Source of the DNA: Cucumis sativus
Lineage: Eukaryota; Streptophyta; Magnoliopsida; Cucurbitales; Cucurbitaceae
DNA length: 64,000 nucleotides
Direction: 5' to 3'
Assembly (NCBI RefSeq): GCF_000004075.3
Contig: NC_026660.2
Location: 1,984,001 to 2,048,000 of the forward strand
In this document: piece after piece, positions 49,770 to 61,214 of the stretch
How the letters are laid out: each line of letters begins with the position of its first letter
Position numbering within the stretch: position 1 is the first letter of the stretch
Made by a program: the position numbers and the translations under genes
The notes under the pieces: generated by a model
Seen by the model: the letters and a program-made list of their open reading frames with translations, nothing else
Database searches by the model: none
Told to the model about the DNA's origin: nothing

Positions 49770-50700
49770 TTAATTTACACTTAGGGTAAAAAATGTCCAT
49801 GAAGTTTTAAAATTTTCAAAATAACCCTTAAACTTCCAAAATGAATTCAAAGTATCCCTATAGTTTTTTTTTTTTTTTTATGGAAACCACTGGTGTTTTA
49901 TTTGAATCGACCGAAATTGTTAATATTGTTTTACCTTTTCATTATCCATCCTTTTTCTCCTTCCCTTCTTCGGTAACATCTTACTCCCTTTTACTAACTA
50001 TTTGACATCTCTGCGATCTGATAGTATCATTCTTACCTGTACTCACATGCATCCTAGGAAAATTCTCAAGAGGTCACACAACATAGATTCGTTCCGAGCT
50101 ATGCACACTTAACTTTGAAGTTCCTATGATCGAGCCACCAAAAATGTATTAACTTTTAGTTCTTTAGTCTTTCTTAACCTTACTTTTATGCTTTAGGATC
50201 CGTCTCATTCATATGTGATTTTGGTTTATTCATACTCCTCTCCTAAACTCAGGGTGTTACGAAGTTGGTGTAAGCTAAAAACTAAGTAATTAATAAAAGA
50301 AAATACCATAGAATTGATATGAAAAAAAATCATGATATCTATATAATTTGTTTTTAAATTGATTCTTTTCAAACTTAAGAAAACTTCAAAGAAATCCATG
50401 ATCACCATTAATATCGTAGGAGAATTTTTTATTATTTTTATTTTTTAAAATTTATTTTTGTTTTGAGGAACTGGCTTTTGTTCAAATACTAACGATAGAT
50501 ATATTTTTTTAACTTCTATTAAGTTAAAAGTACTTTTAAAATAAAACATTAATAGTTTTCCTCCAAAACTAACACAAGTAATTCTTTTTAGCCCTCTTGA
50601 AAAGTTTACAAGCATTTTTGAAAATTTTGAAACTTTATAGATATTTTTTACTCAAAAGTGTAAGGTTTATGAACATTTTTTTAATAATTTAATTTTATTC
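49770..50700. mobile_element. Non-autonomous element with long inverted ends (family D), copy 2
   Basis: Left end AAAAAATGTCCATGAAG ... AATAACCCTTAAACTTCC ... TATCCCTATAG. The right end, reversed, reads AAAAATGTTCATAAACC ... AATGCTTGTAAAC. These ends are alike and also resemble the ends of copy 1 (14515-15645). The interior differs from copy 1. No transposase frame. Confidence 0.55.
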
Positions 50701-51125
50701 TTAATCATCGAATTTGACTAACGTAACCTTTTTATTCAATAAAAGATCTAAATCATGATAAGAAATTGAGACGAAAATAGACTTATTTAAAAAACAAAAA
50801 AAACAAAAATTAAAATTGATTCAAAATAAAGATTAATATTTCAAAATATGACTTTTTTTTCTCCCCTACTTTAATATACTATGTTTTCCTAACCATGGAG
50901 TTAGACTGAGTCTTTAAAATCAGCTTTTGTATTTGTTTTTTCTCTAATTAAATAAATAAAATATGACTTTTGTATTATTTAATGCTGAAAATTTTAGGCC
51001 TCCATCAGTAACTATTTTATATTTTATTTTTGCTTTTAAAGATGAAGTCTACAAATATAACTTTCCTTGTCAACTTTCTTATAGTATTATGGGATACTTA
51101 CAAATTATTTAATAATTAAATTTAA
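50701..51125. other. Gene-free AT-rich stretch
   Basis: AT-rich sequence without gene or definable repeat. Confidence 0.5.
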
Positions 51126-51304
51126 AATAATTAAGTATATAACAACATTTAAAAAAAATTACAAATATAAAAAATTTGTCAAATTCTATCGAGTCTAAAA
51201 ATTGGTCTATCACCGATAAATCATACCAGTTTATCAGTGATACAAGTCTATATAGTTTTGCTATATTTGTAATTTTTGTAAAGTGTGTTATATCCTTAAT
51301 TATT
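51126..51304. mobile_element. Small inverted-repeat element (MITE), 179 bp
   Basis: The left end AATAATTAAGTATATAAC is matched by the reverse complement of the right end, AATAATTAAGGATATAAC. A second matching pair lies inside: TTACAAATATA at the left and TATATTTGTAA at the right. The centre holds TTTATCAGTGATA with an imperfect partner ATCACCGATAAA, so the whole could fold into a long hairpin. No coding capacity. Confidence 0.65.
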
Positions 51305-51905
51305 ATTTCTCAAATAGTCATCAATTACAATTACCCTATTATTATCTACTTTTTATCAATTATTTAAAAACTTCCTATAACTTGAAAATTAAAAATAATA
51401 GTAGCTTTTAAAATTTAGTTTTAGTTTTTCAAACTTGGTTAAAAATAAGCCATCCATAAAATAGAAAGCAAAAAAAATGAAAGGATTAATCAAACATAGT
51501 TGCCTGATTTTTTTTTATTAATAAATTATAGCAATTTGAAAATTCTATTAAAAAAAAAAAAAAAACCCTCCATTTAGCCATATAATTTTAATTAGCTCTA
51601 ATCAGCATTAAAGCTATCTTTTAGAAGTTAGTTAGTTGTTGGCTTAATTAGGTTTAGCTTAAAAGGTGGCTAAAGAAATAATACATAAAAGAACTCATTA
51701 GTCACATGTTAAAAATTGTACAACCCAAATTCATTGGCTGCTATTCTTTTTTTTTTTTTTTTTTTTTTTAACTTTTTGGCATTCTAAATTGATTATTCAA
51801 ATTTGTACATCTTATCCATATATTTATTTTCACATAAATCAACTTTAAAACCCTACCTTTCTTTTTTATATTCTTCTCATTCAAAAAACACAAAAATTAA
51901 TCAAA

Positions 51906-52966
51906 ATGAGCAGAGGAATGGGTTCTCTTACATGTCTCTTCCTTATCGGATCACTCTTCCACGTTGTTGCTATCGACCACAAGGTTGGAGGTGATTTTGG
52001 TTGGAACTTACCCCCAACTCTCACATTCTATTCTGAATGGGCTCGTAATAACACTTTCTTCATCGATGATACTCTAAGTAATTATATTCTTAATGTCCTA
52101 CTTTTAATTATTTTCATTTATTTTAACTATTTTGATGGTTTGTTTGGTAATATTCATTTCTCATTCATCGTTGTTTAAATGAAATTGTTTGAGTATATTG
52201 ATAATTCACGTTTTTTTTAACAAAGTTATGTGAAATTTTAAATAAAATAATTGTAAGAACTTATTTTGAAATATAGTCTTTAAAATTCAATGTAAGAAAT
52301 TTTGTGAAATCCATTTGGTTAAAATACTGTTTTCGTTCAAAGACTTTGGAGCTTATTTAGCTTAATCACTTTTAAATGTTAGTTTAGTCTACATGTTTTT
52401 CATAAATCTTAATTTTAAGTTCTTCAAACTTTTATATATATATATATATATATATATTTTGAAATTAATTAAAAAATAAAGATACTTTTGAATGCAGTTG
52501 TTTCAAAAATATTAAAAATGTGAGTATAAAATAATTTTATTTGAAAAAAGTCAACAATATAAATGGATTTGAATTTCAAACGTTGAATTGAGAACGAGAA
52601 ATAAAAGTGTTATCAAACAAACATTAAATGGCTCAATCAAAACATGACTTTTTTTTTAATGTAGGATTTGTATCAAGACTGAATGAGACACACACTTTCT
52701 CTGAAGCAAATTCTAAGAAGGATTTTGACGAGTGTGTAAAGCAAGGAATAGTTTTCGATACTTCAATAAACTTTACCTTACAAAATAACCGTCTTGGTCC
52801 TCGTTATTTTGTTTGCACAGATGGAAACCATTGCGATATGGGTATGAAATTTACCATTGAAGTTTTACCCAAATCAGTAATTATGCCAAACACCGCAGTA
52901 GAAAATGGTGTGTTGAGGCCTATACTTTTCTTCATCACTATTATCGCTAATCTCGTCTTTCTTTGA
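51906..52966 (+). CDS. Phytocyanin (type I blue-copper, plantacyanin/uclacyanin-like), probably GPI-anchored
   Basis: An extracellular copper protein; members of this family are thought to act in electron transfer or cell-wall and reproductive signalling. Exons are 51906-52077 and 52665-52966 (CTA A/GTAATT and AATGTAG/GA), 474 nt, giving 157 aa. A signal peptide covers about residues 1-22 (LTCLFLIGSLFHVVA). The mature start is DHKVGGDFGWN, matching the VGG..GW start of phytocyanins. Copper ligands fit H67, C108, H113 and M118; the spacing C-x4-H-x4-M equals that of cucumber basic protein. C81 and C114 would form the usual disulfide. Three N-glycosylation sites lie at N48, N64 and N93. After a short linker the C terminus is hydrophobic (LRPILFFITIIANLVFL), as in GPI-anchor signals. 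The methionine ligand argues against a stellacyanin. The intron (587 bp) contains a (TA)n run at about 52433-52458. Confidence 0.88.
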
Positions 52967-54470
52967 GAGCCCAACCTAGCCAATCAAACCAACATTGTTT
53001 CAATAATATTCTTATTAGTAATTAAGGAATCTATACTACATTCAATTGTTTGATTGAATTTAAAATTTAAATTATATAAAGTATATGTTTTTCATTTCTA
53101 CATTTCAATTTTTAACGATCTCGTCGTGTATTTTATGGTTCTTAAATGAGAGTACTCATAATTTAGAGATCCGTAAGAATGATGTTATTAAGAATTGCAG
53201 TGATGACATTTCTACGATGGTGTCATTTTTTTTTTGACAAATAACTCATCTACATTTTATTCAATGATAAATTAAGTTTTAACTTTTAGACTTTCGAACG
53301 TGTATTTATAATTAACAAAATTCTTATCTCTAATGCAAGATAGTCACAAAACCTTATTGGATACATGATATTTATAATTGATGAATATTTATTTAACATA
53401 TAATATTTTTATCTAATGCAACTTAAGTCTACTTTTTCATTAAATTGTTCAAAACAAATTAGACTAAAGTTTGGGCATGTATGTGAAGACATTATGATTA
53501 GATCATAATAATAAGTATAGAAATTGTTACAAACTAAACCAGATGGATAGCATTTTTAACATTAACCCTTCCAAAATTCACTACTACAAATTTGGTCTTC
53601 TCATATGCACACAAATTTTTCATGACCATCAAAAAAATATTCTTTTTGATACAATGTTTATCTTGACGGTCATGTACGTCAAGGAAAACTCTCTTGTATC
53701 TTATGTTGAAGAAATACGAAAAAACATAAAAAAATATGGATTTTTATTTACTTATGAAAAAAGTTCTCTTAGTTTTGTTGATGGTCTACAAACGTCGAAA
53801 AAACTATTTCTCGATGATGTACAATAAACATTAGAGATAATATATTAGTTGATTGGTAATACCCATTAAGTTAGATAGACATTGCCCATCATAAAAAAAA
53901 TTAATACATTTGTTTTGGAATTTTCGATGAGTTTAAAATTTTATTGATGAGTCTAGGGTTTCTTGATGAACAAAGACAAAAAAAAAAAAAAAAAAAAACA
54001 TCATAGACAAGGTCCATCGAGATTTTTTTTTTTTTTAATTATGGGTTTAGGATAAGATCGTGGACAAGACCTATAGAAAATGATATGCCCATAAAAAAAA
54101 TATTATTTTCTACTAAGCACGAAATTCGAACCCTCGATAACAAACTCATAAAACACGATATTTATCAATAATATTCTTAAAGTTTTACTATTTTTTTAAA
54201 TTATTACTGTTTATGCATCAATAATACAATATTGTTTTTTTAAAAAAATTAAATATTGTAATTTAAAATTTTTAAAATTTGTAGAAGTTGTAGAACGTAG
54301 TTTAACTCAACTGAGAACAATATATATATGGACAAGATGTCTTGGTTCAAATTGGGTGTGCACTATCAAATTTATAAATTTGAATATCAATCTTACAAAT
54401 AAATAAGTAATTTTGGGTGTTACAATATCAACTAACAAGAAAAGTGGTGTATTTTTTGTGACTTCTCTGC
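52967..54470. other. Gene-free stretch between phytocyanin and PPR genes
   Basis: No supported gene. Simple runs of A or T lie near 53220, 53980 and 54025. The 94-codon frame at 53543-53827 is AT-driven and matches nothing I know. Confidence 0.5.
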
Positions 54471-54476
54471 GAGCAA

Positions 54477-54558
54477 CAGCCAAGACCTTATACTCCGATG
54501 ACCCATCCTTGCGCATCAGATTGACGTGCTCTTGCACTTGCCTTGCTCCACGATCCAT
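54477..54558 (-). other. Possible first exon of an unidentified divergent gene
   Basis: From an ATG at 54558 the minus strand reads MDRGARQVQEHVNLMRK, then DGSSEYKVLAVARREV, with balanced base composition unlike the AT-rich surroundings. After about 32 codons the sequence turns AT-rich and the protein becomes low quality, so this may be an exon or a gene fragment. I do not recognise it. It lies head-to-head with the PPR gene, only about 70 bp from that gene's open frame. Confidence 0.3.
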
Positions 54559-54625
54559 GCGACGGCGGTGATTTGATTATATGTTGTTTAATCATTGAAC
54601 TAATCTTTAGAGTTTGAATATCTGA

Positions 54626-56461
54626 AGTAAGATTCTTCTTTCGGGAAAGATAGCGAAGCTGTTATTATATTCAGCCCAGAAGCATCCTCGCTGGGTCCTT
54701 GAAGAACACTTCATTTCTCTGTTACGATCATGTAAGACAGTTGCGCTGCTTCAGAAAGTTCAGGCCCAGATTATTACCCATGGTTTTCAATACAATGGAT
54801 ATGTAGCTCCCAATGTGGTAACTTCATGGGTTGGTTTGAAGCAAATGGCTCATGCTCGCCATCTGTTCGATCATTTTCCCGACCCAAAAGTAGAGCTTTG
54901 GAATGCGATATCCAGAGGGTATTTCCATAACGCGTTTTACAGGGAAGTGGTTTTCTTGTTTGGGAAAATGAAGAGCATGGACGTGAGACCCAACTGCTTC
55001 ACATTTCCTCTTGTCCTCAAATCTTGTGCGAAGATCGGAGCATTTGTGGAAGGTGAAGAGATACATTGTGAGGTGATTAAGGGAGGTCTTGAAGGGAACC
55101 AATTTGTGGCTACTACGCTGATCGATGTGTACTCTGGTGGGAGGGCAATTGGGTCTGCGTACAAGCTGTTTGTTGGAATGCTGGAGAGAAATATAGTTGC
55201 TTGGACTTCCATGATTAGTGGCTACATTTTGTGTAATCGTGTGGCACTCGCTCGAAGACTTTTTGACTTAGCACCGGAACGTGATGTTGTGCTGTGGAAC
55301 ATTATGGTGTCTGGTTATATCGAAATAGGGGATATGAAAGCTGCCAGAAAGCTGTTTGATACAATGCCATACCGAGATACGATGTCTTGGAATACAATGC
55401 TGAATGGTTATGCCAATAATGGGGATGTTGAGGCTTGTGAGCAGCTGTTTGAGGAGATGCCTGAGCGGAATGTTTTCTCCTGGAATGGATTGATTGGAGG
55501 ATATGCTCATAATGGGTGTTTCTTTGAAGTATTGCGTTGTTTCAAACGGATGCTAATAGATGGCCTTGTTGTTCCCAATGATGCCACCCTTGTCACTGTT
55601 CTATCTGCTTGTGCAAGATTAGGAGCTCTTGACTTGGGAAAGTGGGTGCATGTATATGCTGCGACAATTGGGTTTAAAGGAAGCATTTATGTTGGAAACG
55701 CATTGATAGACATGTATTCAAAATGTGGTTTGATAGAGAATGCAATGGAAGTTTTTGAAAGCATGGATTTAAAAGATCTTATTACTTGGAACTCTATGAT
55801 TTGTGGCTTGGCAACCCATGGATGTGGGGCAGATGCATTAACTTTGTTTCACCAGATGAAGATCAATGGCGAAAAACCAGATGGAATCACCTTCATCGGG
55901 GTGTTGTGCTCCTGTACCCATCTTGGGTTAGTTGAAGAAGGCACCTCTTATTTCAACTCAATGGTCAATGAATACTCAATTGCGCCTCAGATTGAGCACT
56001 ATGGTTGTATGGTTGATCTATTTGGCCGAGCAGGTCTTTTGGACCGAGCAATTGAGTTTGTGAAGAGGATGCCAATGGAAGCAGATGCTGTCATCTGGGC
56101 TGCTCTACTAGGTGCATGCAGGATTTACAAAAATATAGATTTGGCGGAGTTAGCTCTTCAAAAACTCATTGTGCTTGAACCCAAAAACCCTGCAAACTAT
56201 GTCTTGCTATCAAATATTTATGGAGATCTTGGTAGATGGAAAGATGTTGCACGGTTGAAGATTTTAATGAGGGATACCGGGTCTAAAAAATTGCCAGGAT
56301 GTAGCTTGATTGAGGTGAATGATAGCGTTGTTGAGTTTTATTCTTTGGATGAAAGGCATTCTCAGAGCAAGGAAATCTATGGAGTCTTAAAGGGATTGAT
56401 GAAATTGTTAAGATCATTTGGGTATGAACCAAATATGATGGAACTCCTGCAGGGATCATGA
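54626..56461 (+). CDS. Pentatricopeptide repeat protein, PLS class, E/E+ subgroup (start codon not evident)
   Basis: PLS-class PPR proteins are imported into mitochondria or chloroplasts and bind organelle RNA, often for C-to-U editing (family knowledge). The open frame runs from just after a TGA at 54623-54625 to TGA at 56459-56461, about 611 codons. It starts with an N-terminal region typical of these proteins (ISLLRSCKTVALLQKVQAQ). Then come about a dozen PPR motifs, seen in phrases such as ELWNAISRGY, VAWTSMISGY, VLWNIMVSGY, MSWNTMLNGY, FSWNGLIGGY and ITWNSMICGL. The E and E+ part follows (WAALLGACRIYKN ... NYVLLSNIYGDLGRW ... GCSLIEV) and the protein ends without a DYW domain. No ATG occurs in frame before 54845, which would cut off the first motif. 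Either a short upstream exon supplies the start or the gene has lost it. No internal stop is present. Confidence 0.85.
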   Translation, partial: SKILLSGKIAKLLLYSAQKHPRWVLEEHFISLLRSCKTVALLQKVQAQIITHGFQYNGYVAPNVVTSWVGLKQMAHARHLFDHFPDPKVELWNAISRGYFHNAFYREVVFLFGKMKSMDVRPNCFTFPLVLKSCAKIGAFVEGEEIHCEVIKGGLEGNQFVATTLIDVYSGGRAIGSAYKLFVGMLERNIVAWTSMISGYILCNRVALARRLFDLAPERDVVLWNIMVSGYIEIGDMKAARKLFDTMPYRDTMSWNTMLNGYANNGDVEACEQLFEEMPERNVFSWNGLIGGYAHNGCFFEVLRCFKRMLIDGLVVPNDATLVTVLSACARLGALDLGKWVHVYAATIGFKGSIYVGNALIDMYSKCGLIENAMEVFESMDLKDLITWNSMICGLATHGCGADALTLFHQMKINGEKPDGITFIGVLCSCTHLGLVEEGTSYFNSMVNEYSIAPQIEHYGCMVDLFGRAGLLDRAIEFVKRMPMEADAVIWAALLGACRIYKNIDLAELALQKLIVLEPKNPANYVLLSNIYGDLGRWKDVARLKILMRDTGSKKLPGCSLIEVNDSVVEFYSLDERHSQSKEIYGVLKGLMKLLRSFGYEPNMMELLQGS

Positions 56462-57370
56462 GAACCAAAGGGCCACATGGAAATGCCTTTTGAGTGTCCG
56501 AGATGGTGTCTTATGTAGCTGCAATTTCTTTCCATACTGGTTATACTGCTGTATCAACTAATATTTAATTTAACCTCAGCTCTGTTCATGGTGCCGAACT
56601 AATCTAACTACAAACTAATATTTATTGATTGCAGTCTTGGAAGCTATTAAAACTTCCAACTGCTGTTTGTAATCCTGTGATTGATTTTCAGATACCCGCC
56701 CTCAGTAGAAATAAAACTCTCTCAATCTTCATTTTGCTTTCACTTTTTTGAATCATTGTCCTGGAGTTCGGCCTCATCGAACCTCGTCTAACTACTTGAC
56801 TTTATCTGAATACTTTTCCTAATTTTATTTTTCTTCTCACACCTAATGCGCAGAGTTGAGATATTTGATTTTTACATTTAATTTTAGTGTTGTTGGTGCT
56901 CTACTTTGCAATAGAGAATCATCGGTTGTGTCAAAGATGTTGGGAAGAAACAAGACTTTGCTCCTACTCTCATTCATCACTACTACAAGAAATTCTGGTA
57001 AATTCTTATTTATTTCCTCTACACAGCAGTCTGCACGCAAATTTTTTGTTGTGTTAACTGATGTTCTGGGATTCTAAAACATACGATTTTTTGAGTTTTG
57101 ATATTGTATCTTGTATTAGCACATACGAAAAATACCCTAAATTCTTAGGGTAAGCTTTTGGGTATCTCAAATGTCTAAGATATTCATATGATATCAGGTT
57201 GTGTTTGGACTCTTCTAATTATCATGTTTTCTCCAATCAATATTCATAGATAACTTGCATCTCATGTCAATCTCGAGTCTAGGGTGAAAAGTCAGATCAC
57301 TATATCAATATCCATAATGATAGGAATGTTATGAAGAGTGTATCGGTAATTAGTTAGGGGATTTATCAGT
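56462..57370 (+). other. Downstream of PPR gene: probable 3' UTR and spacer
   Basis: No convincing coding signal. The first few hundred bases probably form the PPR 3' UTR. A CACTACAAGAAATT word at 56984 resembles the CACTA end at 16125, but no matching opposite end was found. Confidence 0.45.
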
Positions 57371-57371
57371 C

Positions 57372-58127
57372 TTGTTGGCTGTAAACAGACACTACAGCAA
57401 CAATAGCCATTGGTTACCAAAAGAAGGAAGAAAAAAACAGCTATTGAAAAGATGTAGAAAAAATAGGCGCCAGTTGAAATTTACATTTCCTTCTCATTTA
57501 AAAGTTAAATTCACTTTTAATTGGCATTTCCCTTTTCATTTCACTTTCTCTCTTTCCCCTTGGAAATTGCAAGCTTCTCTTAGTCTCTTCATTATGGTTG
57601 CCTTGGCTGTCGTTTCCTCCATTGTCTCTACTTCAAACAAAATTCTAGCCTCATCCTCAACATGGTTGACTGCCATCCCTCTGCAATGGGCCCATGACCA
57701 TCCTCAATGCTGATTGATTCCGACTCCTTTGCCAAGTCTTCAAGACAACGAGCAATTAGACATCATCCTTAATGGCTATAAAGGCCCACTCCTTTCAAAA
57801 TTCTCTCATACTTTCTGCACTGCAACAAAAAAACCCTTAATTTCTCTCCTGTATGTAGTGCTTCAAGAACGCCGTTGCAAAGTTCTGCTCCTATTGCTTC
57901 TAATGTTAAATGCTAGTCAAATTCGTCATAGTTGCTTTTTTATTCTGCTCCGAAAGAATCCTAGAAAATCGAATCAATCTCTCTCACGGTTGTATAGCTT
58001 CATTGGATTTGCAAAGAGAACCAACGTTGAGGTACTTATTTATAGAATTCATGGGTCTTTGTTCTTTTTGATGCCCAATCCTTCCTATGTCTACAATCAC
58101 CTCCCTGCAGAAATAAATAGGTTTTAG
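57372..58127 (+). other. Two consecutive open frames of unknown nature
   Basis: Plus-strand frames of 113 codons (57372-57713) and 137 codons (57714-58127) lie end to end, separated by a stop. Base composition around 57590-57720 is more balanced than the surroundings. I recognise no domain. They could be retroelement gag debris, a decayed gene, or chance. Confidence 0.25.
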
Positions 58128-58980
58128 TTTGACTTAGTTTCATAGAAGATTGGAAGAAATTATGTAATTTTTTTCAAGCATGTGGAGATTATCTCTCATA
58201 TTTGTTCCATTTTTTGTTGTTGACTTTTGTGAAATCTAGGGCTGGACATCTTTCTCGTAGTAAGTATTTACTAGTCTCTCTTCCAACCAAGCTGTTTGTC
58301 TACATATTCATTACTACGTAGGTGGGACAATGGTTGTCAAGAATATGATGCTATTATTTCCATTAGATTATTATTTACTTCTTGTGAGCTATTAAGCATG
58401 AGGAGTTCAGTGAGCAAGTAAAGAAATTGTCCACAAAGTTATTGGCAAAAGATGACCATCTCAGTTGGTCGCAAAGGGGACAAACAATGCTAAAATTTAT
58501 TGTGGGTTGATTTTTGACCGGATGTATTGTATAATTTGTACTAATAAACAGACTAACTCGTGATAATTGAAATTTTAATTACAGAATATTATGGTGAATT
58601 GTGGGTGATTTGTTGTGTAGTTTTTTCTGTGTGTATATTGCACTAATATTCTAGTTTATGTCAAGTAATTGTGCAATAAAAAAAAAAAAAAAACAGAAGA
58701 AAAACACTTGGCCTTAGATGATTTGTAGGTGTAAAACCAGTTTTCTTATATTTTGACATGTTTGAGATGAATTTTGAAATGATTAGTCCATACTTTTTAA
58801 AGGCTCACTAATTCATATTCGGTAGGGAAGAGATTAGTTAGTGTTTTTTTTTCACGACTTGAAATTATGTTACTTTCAGATTTTGATGCTCATCTGGATT
58901 AGAATGATGATAGATCCCATAGTAAAGGTGTACTCATATGTAGAAATAAAAGTGGGAAGAAAAATAATGATTGGGAATTG
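58128..58980. other. Gene-free stretch
   Basis: No gene seen. The right part may belong to the 5' LTR of the Gypsy remnant that follows. Confidence 0.4.
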
Positions 58981-59880
58981 GTAATTCTAATTGTGTGGAC
59001 CCTTAGGACTGTGTTTGTTAGAGAGAGGCTAAGTATTCTCTTTAGATATCTAGAAGTGGTAATTCCAAGTATTTGCCTATTTACATGTCTAGTATGGTAA
59101 GAGGAGGGTATCTTCTTCCTGAACTATTTTGGTGTAGAATTCTCAATAGAGAAGTGGAGAGAGATTGTGGTGCTCTCAAATCCTTCTTTACCTGTTGATA
59201 AATAAAATTGAGGTTGAGACCTCACAATTTTGGTATCAGAGCTATCGTTTCTAAAATGGTTGGTAAGATGAAAGTTAGGGTGATCAAACTGGAAGCAAGT
59301 CTGGTGGGAGTAACCACAGGGATGACCGAGATAGAATGTAGAGTAGAAACAAGGTTCTTGCAAGTAGAAGAATGAAAGTTAGCATTTGAAAGGAAGATGG
59401 AAACACAATGTGGAGAAGCAGAGATTTGAAAGATAATGACATAAGAGAAGATTGAGGATAATCTTTCAAAAGATAATGACATAAGAGAAGATTGAGGATA
59501 ATCTTTCAAAATTGAACGAGGATTTGAAATTGTTGGTGCAAGGGATGGGGTGATTGGAAGTGCATCGAAAGAGTCTATCTCGAGTGAAAAAACTATCACA
59601 GACAAAGGAAAGGGAATAATGAATGAGAAACAAAATTAGGGAGAAAAAAGTGAACAAAAAACTAACCCGGTTGGGGATGAAGAAGTTGGAGTACTGTGTG
59701 CACCAAATCATCGAGAGATGCCCCTCTTCGACATGAGGCTATAGAAATTGGAGGTACCAATATTTAAAGGGAAGAAGAATAAAACGTGGACGGATGGCTA
59801 CATCATGTGGAACACTATTTTAGGGTGAATAGATTGATAGAGAGGGATAAGTTGGATGTATCTGTCCTTTGATTGATTCA
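58980..59880 (+). mobile_element. Ty3/Gypsy-like retrotransposon remnant: LTR end, primer-binding site and gag fragment
   Basis: The primer-binding site TGGTATCAGAGC, complementary to initiator methionine tRNA, is at 59231-59242. It is preceded by an LTR-like end (CTCACA at 59221-59226). The LTR left end could not be placed. After it a frame opens at 59256 (MVGKMKVRVIKLEASL) and, through stops and frameshifts, reaches a part near 59735-59850 that resembles the start of the Gypsy gag core (KLEVPIFKG, WTDGYIMW, REGISWMYLS). A 40-bp tandem duplication lies at about 59429-59510. The sequence then changes to unrelated AT-rich DNA. Confidence 0.75.
59231..59242 (+). other. Retrotransposon primer-binding site
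   Basis: TGGTATCAGAGC is the standard plant primer-binding site for initiator methionine tRNA. Its place a few bases after an LTR-like CA end and just before a gag-like frame supports the call. Confidence 0.85.
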
Positions 59881-60690
59881 TATTATAGATATTTGTTATG
59901 TTCTCTATGGTCACGTCCATGTACATGCATGTATCAAGTTGATGGATCAACATCCATGTATGAAAACGATAGATCGACCCTTGGGTCATAATATCCTGTA
60001 TCAGTCTTAGTGAATTGCATAAATACAACCTCCGCATGATGGTTGGTCATAATCAACACCATCAATCATATTACAATTTGTAAACTATATAAATTCCAAA
60101 ATTTTGTAAGTAATTTTCTAAAATTGAGAAAAAACAACCAATATTTGAAAAATTCAATATTCATGCACTTGACCAATAAAAATGTCAATTTTATAAAAAA
60201 AATGAAAAATGAATTATATTACACCGTTTTAAGAACCGTTGGTTGGATTCTTAGTCAAATTTTAAAAACAAAAAGCTACTTTTTTTAGTTTTCAAATTTT
60301 TATTTTTTTTTTCAAATCATCGGTAATAAAGATGTTTTTTGAAAATAAAAGTAATGTTTGTAGACTTGGTTAAAAAACAAAACAAATGAGACCTAATACA
60401 CTTTATTTTAGTTTAGATGTTATGTTTTAAATATAAAAAATTAAATAAGTAAATAAAAAGTTAATAAGTAGAGTTAATTGGAAAAATAAGGCAGAGAATA
60501 GAAACAACAAGATATTTTGATTATTATAGCATTTCAAGTTATTATATTTGCATCCGTTTAAAAAACCACTAAATGCCAATATTCTTAACACCATCTTCTT
60601 ATCGTCTAGTTCTATTCAAACTCCCTTCTTTAAATACTTAATCATCTTTTAGCCCGTATGATGTGGGTACAGCTCTCACACTTAAACTGA
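59881..60690. other. Gene-free AT-rich stretch
   Basis: AT-rich with runs of A and T; no gene or definable repeat. Confidence 0.45.
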
Positions 60691-60697
60691 ACTCAGT

Positions 60698-60895
60698 GAG
60701 CCTAGAGGCTAAGATGTTAATAGTCCAAGTGATAGAAGATGACCAAGAGAAACCATAGGGCAAGAAAAAACCCTAGTAGCTTGACATTTAAAAAATGAGC
60801 CTAGAAGCTAAGATGTTAATAGCCCAAATGATAGAAGATGACTAAGAGAACCCATATGGCAAGAAAAAACCCTAGTACCTTGACATTTAAAAAGT
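60698..60895. repeat. 99-bp tandem duplication
   Basis: Two adjacent units of 99 bp start at 60698 and 60797, each opening GAGCCTAGA and containing GCTAAGATGTTAATAG, GATAGAAGATGAC and AAACCCTAGTA. They differ at roughly one position in ten, so the duplication is not recent. Confidence 0.85.
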
Positions 60896-61214
60896 TAGGT
60901 AGTGGGTCCAATGGGTTGAACAATCAATCCAGGTCAAAAGGAACGGAGCGGGTCGCAGCATTGAGAATGTTACGATTAACCCTAGCTGAATTTTTTCTTC
61001 GTTGTCCATAACTATTGCTCCTCACGATTCTGGTGCAAAAAATCTGATGTCCCAACCATACCGATAACGAAATCAGGATAAAAAAGGAAAAGGGATTATG
61101 TTTCATGTGATAAGAAATTTAGTTCTGATACCGTTGCAAAAGATGAGAATTAAACATCATTGCTCTTCAAGAAGGAGAAACTTAAGTGAGGGAACTGATA
61201 ACGTGGTAGAGGAA

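Noticed and set aside
53543..53827. 94-codon gene after the phytocyanin
   Set aside because: AT-driven composition, no recognised motif, and no supporting neighbour or splice structure.
56984..57400. Second CACTA element starting CACTACAAGAAATT
   Set aside because: No matching inverted end was found downstream, so a single 14-bp resemblance is not enough.
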